From Chromobacterium phragmitis (GTDB taxonomy: Bacteria > Pseudomonadota > Gammaproteobacteria > Burkholderiales > Chromobacteriaceae): DNA of 64,000 nucleotides. A program made the position numbers and the translations under genes. The stretch covers positions 4,216,001 through 4,280,000 of the forward strand of contig NZ_CP029495.1 in assembly GCF_003325475.1 (NCBI RefSeq). Direction: 5' to 3'. The notes under the pieces were generated by a model. It ran no database searches. It worked only from the letters and a program-made list of their open reading frames with translations, and was not told the origin of the DNA. This document shows, piece after piece, positions 61,084 to 64,000 of the stretch (positions are counted from its first letter, which is position 1; each line of letters begins with the position of its first letter).

Positions 61084-61758
61084 TCACTCATCGGCTACCC
61101 GCAGGCTCATCCGCTCGGCCAGGCGCAAATGGCAAGCCGCCGCCAGTTTGACCAGCTCGGTATCGGTTGCCGGCATGCCATCCGGCACGGCGATCAGCTC
61201 GGCCAAGGCATCCAAGGTGGCGACGGAGCTGTTGAGGCCCATCATGCGGCCGAGCGGGTGTTTCTGGCGGTTATGCCGCTCATAGTCCAGCGTCACCAAC
61301 CAACGGCTATGCTGCCAGCACGCCTCGCCATTCTCCAACACCGCATCCAGCACCGCCCGGCTCACCTGCCGCGCCGCCTCCGCCGCCAGCGCCAAGGCCA
61401 GCTCCAGCTGATCCGCCGTCAACGCCTCCTCGCCCTCCCGCCGCAAAGTTGGCAGCAACTCCTCCTCCAACCAACGCCGAAACCGCCGCGCCGCCGGCTT
61501 TCGATAGCGCCGAATCGCCGTGGCCACGCCGGTTTCCGACAGGCAAACCACCTCCCCGCCACCCACCGGCATGGCGCGGACCTCCTCCTTGTTCAGCTTG
61601 CTCAGCAAGGCCGCCGTGGTACGGCATTTGATCGCCGCCGCGACGTCATCGGCAAAAAACCACAGGCCATTGTGGCGGCGGAGAAGATGGATAGTGTGAT
61701 TGAGAAAGGGAAAAGACAGCAGCCCAGGCTGCATGGGAGAGTGCGCCAATTGGGTCAT
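61084..61758 (-). CDS. Bro-N domain (phage antirepressor-like) protein
   Basis: 224 aa. The Bro-N domain occupies about residues 15-115: IHLLRRHNGLWFFADDVAAA, then VCLSETGVATAIRRYRKPAA and RRFRRWLEEELLPTLR. The C-terminal part is helical. Such proteins are DNA-binding antirepressors of phages but also occur singly in chromosomes. GGAG precedes the ATG at 61758 by eight bases. No other phage genes are adjacent. A decayed copy of its 3' end lies just downstream. Confidence 0.82.
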   Translation of the reverse strand: MTQLAHSPMQPGLLSFPFLNHTIHLLRRHNGLWFFADDVAAAIKCRTTAALLSKLNKEEVRAMPVGGGEVVCLSETGVATAIRRYRKPAARRFRRWLEEELLPTLRREGEEALTADQLELALALAAEAARQVSRAVLDAVLENGEACWQHSRWLVTLDYERHNRQKHPLGRMMGLNSSVATLDALAELIAVPDGMPATDTELVKLAAACHLRLAERMSLRVADE

Positions 61759-61989
61759 GGCTAGAACTCCATCAAGATTATGAAGCGCCGCAGTGCAGCG
61801 CACTTCCATGTAGTTCGAGTCGCCAAACCCGGTCATGCCGTTCAGCATGACTTAGAAAGGATAATTACTGAGCAAAGCAGAAACAAGTCAGGACTTTACG
61901 ATCAATGCTGACAAGAAGGTCAGTCATCACCAAGCATCCTTGGCGGTAGAACAGATGCGACTCGCCGCTCCCCCATCAGCGCAAGCCGG

Positions 61990-62089
61990 CTTCGAAGCCA
62001 TTTTCAAGGTTTTAAGTCGCCGGTTGTTCGACGCGGCGCGACGGTAGCGCGCCGCTAGTTCCGGCGGCTCCTTGAAAATGGCTTTGAAG
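61990..62089. repeat. 100-base compound palindrome
   Basis: Outer arms of 20 bases (61990-62009 and 62070-62089) pair with one mismatch (CCTTGAAAATGGCTT arm). Inside, AGTCGCCGG pairs with CCGGCGGCT (one mismatch), and at the centre GCGGCGCG pairs with CGCGCCGC. The whole block can fold into one long hairpin or cruciform. Confidence 0.8.
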
Positions 62090-62129
62090 ACGGGGTTTCG
62101 CAGCGCTGTTGGGCCGCCTTTTCTTTCGT

Positions 62130-62159
62130 CCATTTCTTTTGCTCCGCTAAAAGAAATGG
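62130..62159. repeat. 11-bp perfect inverted repeat
   Basis: CCATTTCTTTT (62130-62140) pairs perfectly with AAAAGAAATGG (62149-62159), 8-base loop. Not adjacent to a gene end on either strand except the far Sel1 gene, so it is probably part of the same repeat element. Confidence 0.75.
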
Positions 62160-62241
62160 ACCCATCAGCCGGGCGGAACCGACACCCAAACAATCGTCCG
62201 CGCAGCGGACACAAAAATACTGACAAACCAATGCGGTAAAC

Positions 62242-62268
62242 GTTGGGCCTTATTTCATTCAGCCCAAC
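62242..62268. repeat. GTTGGGC/GCCCAAC hairpin
   Basis: 7-bp perfect stem with a 13-base loop, flanked by CCTACGG. It is 15 bases past the Sel1-gene stop on the minus strand and resembles common interspersed GTAGGTTGGGC hairpins of many proteobacteria. Confidence 0.6.
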
Positions 62269-62282
62269 CTACGGTCCTTCAT

Positions 62283-63497
62283 TTATCTATCACTGTCTAA
62301 TACAGCAAGAAAATCCTCAGCGACACTAAGCTTTTTAACAAGCTCCAATGCTGCTCTCTCTTTATCTGACCCAATCACAGACGCCACTCTTTTCCAAGCC
62401 TCTTCCGCATCATCCACCTGCCCACTATTTGCAGCAAGTCTAAATAGTGCAGCTGCACGCAATAAATCTTGAGCAACCCCCTTTCCTTCTTCAAACTTCC
62501 TCCCAAGATTATACTGTGCATCTGCAGTACCTTGTGCAGCAGAAAGTCGATACCACTTAACCGCGTCAACATCGCTCTGTTTTACTCCCGTTCCGGCATT
62601 ATACATCTCGCCCAAATTATCTTGGCCGCAAGCATCCCCTGCTTTTGCAGATCGCTCAAACCAATATATCGCCTTCTCAAAATCTTTCGAAACAATATCA
62701 CCATACATATACCGATTTCCGATAAAGCACATGGCTCGCCCACTGCCATCATCTGCAGCCTTGTTTAGCCATTTCATAGCCAAAACTGCATCCTTTTCAG
62801 TACCAATACCCTTTAGGTATAACATTCCCAACTGCATTTCCGCATCCTCATCCCCTTGCATTGCAGCTTGCTTATACAAAGAAAAGGCTTTGTTTATATC
62901 CCTATCTACTCCCACCCCTTGGGCATACATATCGCCAAGCACTCTCTGAGCAATTGCATTTTTATTCTCGGATGCGAGACTCAACCAATACAAAGCTTCT
63001 TTACCATCAACATCTGTACGAGAAAATTTGTCGCCATTCAAATACAGAGAACCAAGCATAGCCTGCGCCATAGATTCGCCGCGCTTTGCAGCGAGAAGAT
63101 ACCACTTCACTGCCTCAGTGCCATTTTTAGCTACTCCTTTACCTTCCCAATACATTAGTCCTATATAATATGAAGCAGTCGCATCCCCTTCATTACTTGC
63201 CACAGTTAACCACTTCATTGCACGTACAAAATTTTCAGGCTCACTCAAATCATACAAGAAAAATAACCCTACCTCTCTCTTCTTGATGGACGTTCCATGC
63301 TCAGCACTTTTTTCAAGCGCATCGATAAGCCATGGCTGAACACTGCTTCCATTACCAACAACTTCCTCTTTAACTAGCCCTGTCGGATTTCCTAGTTTCG
63401 CACCCAAGCCACCATCAGCATGCGCTGCAATTGAAAAAACCAAAAAAACCATCGCCCCAACAATATAAAAATAGGAAATAAGCAATCTCACAGCCAT
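62283..63497 (-). CDS. Exported Sel1-repeat protein
   Basis: 404 aa. Signal peptide about 1-27 (FLVFSIAAHA/DGG). At least six Sel1-like repeats of about 36 residues follow, for example YYIGLMYWEGKGVAKNGTEA, AQRVLGDMYAQGVGVDRDIN and AQYNLGRKFEEGKGVAQDL. Sel1 proteins act as adaptor scaffolds. The gene is much more AT-rich than the rest of the window, with A/T-ending codons, which points to recent transfer. GAGGAG lies close to the ATG at 63497; a GTG at 63491 has better spacing. The function is unknown. Confidence 0.82.
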   Translation of the reverse strand: MAVRLLISYFYIVGAMVFLVFSIAAHADGGLGAKLGNPTGLVKEEVVGNGSSVQPWLIDALEKSAEHGTSIKKREVGLFFLYDLSEPENFVRAMKWLTVASNEGDATASYYIGLMYWEGKGVAKNGTEAVKWYLLAAKRGESMAQAMLGSLYLNGDKFSRTDVDGKEALYWLSLASENKNAIAQRVLGDMYAQGVGVDRDINKAFSLYKQAAMQGDEDAEMQLGMLYLKGIGTEKDAVLAMKWLNKAADDGSGRAMCFIGNRYMYGDIVSKDFEKAIYWFERSAKAGDACGQDNLGEMYNAGTGVKQSDVDAVKWYRLSAAQGTADAQYNLGRKFEEGKGVAQDLLRAAALFRLAANSGQVDDAEEAWKRVASVIGSDKERAALELVKKLSVAEDFLAVLDSDR

Positions 63498-63582
63498 TAC
63501 TCCTCAATACAATTAAGCATTAGATTTTAATTCGCCTTACAAACACTACTTGCCAGAATGCATACAATCCAATTCACCAATC

Positions 63583-64000
63583 TTACGACCCATCACGAGT
63601 ACCATTATACTTTCCCAAAAAGGCAGCTGGATACCTCTTAAATTCTGTTTCGAATCTATTTGCAGCGCTCCACAGAAACAGCGAAGGCACTAGCCAAATT
63701 ATTACACAGGCAATAAATACGCCTCCCGACACACCCTCAACCTTTTCCAGCCTTGGCATATTTTTCAACAAAAAAGCCAAAACAGAAATTTCCACAACAA
63801 CAATAAAGACCGCATTTGAATGCTCCCTCAAATGAGAGTAAGTATCCCTTACATCACGAGCCCCTTCCATACCTCTTGCTCTCGTCAGCATTTTATAAGA
63901 ATGATACAACTCTCTCCTACCAGCCGCACTCCATATTCTAAATATAATCACATACTGAAAGAAACCAATCCATAGCGCAGGCATAACGACAAATGACCAC
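63583..64000 (-). CDS. Membrane protein, N-terminus beyond window
   Basis: At least 138 residues; the frame stays open past the window edge, and the ATG at 63984 may be internal. It has a hydrophobic N-terminal segment (WIGFFQYVIIFRIW), a polar cytoplasmic-type loop, then two more hydrophobic segments (VFIVVVEISVLAFLL and GVFIACVIIWLVPSLFLW). No family is recognised. It is AT-rich like the Sel1 gene next to it and in the same orientation, so both belong to the same foreign-looking segment. Confidence 0.6.
   Translation of the reverse strand, partial: WSFVVMPALWIGFFQYVIIFRIWSAAGRRELYHSYKMLTRARGMEGARDVRDTYSHLREHSNAVFIVVVEISVLAFLLKNMPRLEKVEGVSGGVFIACVIIWLVPSLFLWSAANRFETEFKRYPAAFLGKYNGTRDGS

Larger units (their letters stand above)
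61759..62282. other. Hairpin-rich intergenic region
   Basis: About 520 bases with no convincing gene. It is dominated by palindromes (61990-62089, 62130-62159, 62242-62268) and becomes AT-richer towards the Sel1-repeat gene. An open frame on the minus strand (61927-62226) runs through the palindromes and is probably not a gene. Confidence 0.55.

Noticed and set aside
61084..61758. Prophage remnant around the Bro-N gene
   Set aside because: No integrase, capsid, lysis or other phage gene is adjacent; a lone Bro-N gene is not enough to call a prophage.
61927..62226. 99-codon frame on the minus strand before the Sel1 gene
   Set aside because: It spans the large palindromes and its translation follows their symmetry; likely a repeat-element artefact, although similar frames are often annotated as hypothetical.

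Overview
The window is one contiguous stretch of GC-rich, gene-dense bacterial chromosome. Gene content points to Chromobacterium (Betaproteobacteria, Neisseriales): a complete SPI-1-like type III secretion locus in Salmonella order but with ordinary high-GC codon use, plus a HilA-type regulator, a D-serine dehydratase, a PHB depolymerase with a phasin, and an abundance of c-di-GMP proteins. This matches the known Chromobacterium pathogenicity island Cpi-1. The species assignment is inference from content, not from a search.

Layout. 1-16.4 kb is housekeeping and accessory: the 3' end of pbpC, a two-gene exported module (zinc metallopeptidase plus Sel1-like protein), an SDR with a divergent LysR regulator, a LysE/ArgO exporter, a globin/GAF/GGDEF/EAL protein and ArgP, cytidine deaminase, a LasA-like M23 peptidase, an NCS1 permease, a large membrane diguanylate cyclase and umuDC. 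16.4-41.4 kb is the type III region, nearly all on the minus strand. Read in the direction of transcription it runs: AraC regulator (InvF), sctC, sctW, sctV, chaperone (InvB), sctN, sctO, sctP, sctQ, sctR, sctS, sctT, sctU, then chaperone (SicA), SipB, SipC and SipD translocators, acyl carrier protein IacP and a periplasmic cupin. Beside it lie a DsbG-like oxidoreductase, an unrecognised 855-aa glycine/beta-rich protein with a 127-aa partner, and the plus-strand HilA-IagB pair. No needle, inner-rod, inner-ring or OrgAB genes (SctF, SctI, SctJ, SctD, SctK, SctL) are present, so the machine must be completed from another locus.

41.5-50.2 kb holds a Bax-inhibitor-1 family membrane protein, tRNA-Leu(UAG), and a four-gene signalling operon: MCP-like protein, STAS antagonist, response-regulator phosphatase/kinase of the HsbR type, and a 1430-aa hybrid histidine kinase with its own HPt. 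50.4-60.7 kb is metabolic: dsdA with a DsdC-like regulator, an intracellular-type PHB depolymerase and phasin, an EntD-type phosphopantetheinyl transferase (a candidate activator of IacP), cytochrome P450, a GFA-domain protein, small ORFs, a DUF4291 gene broken at codon 4, and a ChaA-type antiporter.

60.8-64 kb is a mosaic region: three related hairpin repeats, a decayed copy of the 3' end of a neighbouring Bro-N gene, the intact Bro-N gene, large compound palindromes, and finally clearly AT-richer DNA encoding a Sel1-repeat protein and a partial membrane protein. This end looks recently acquired.
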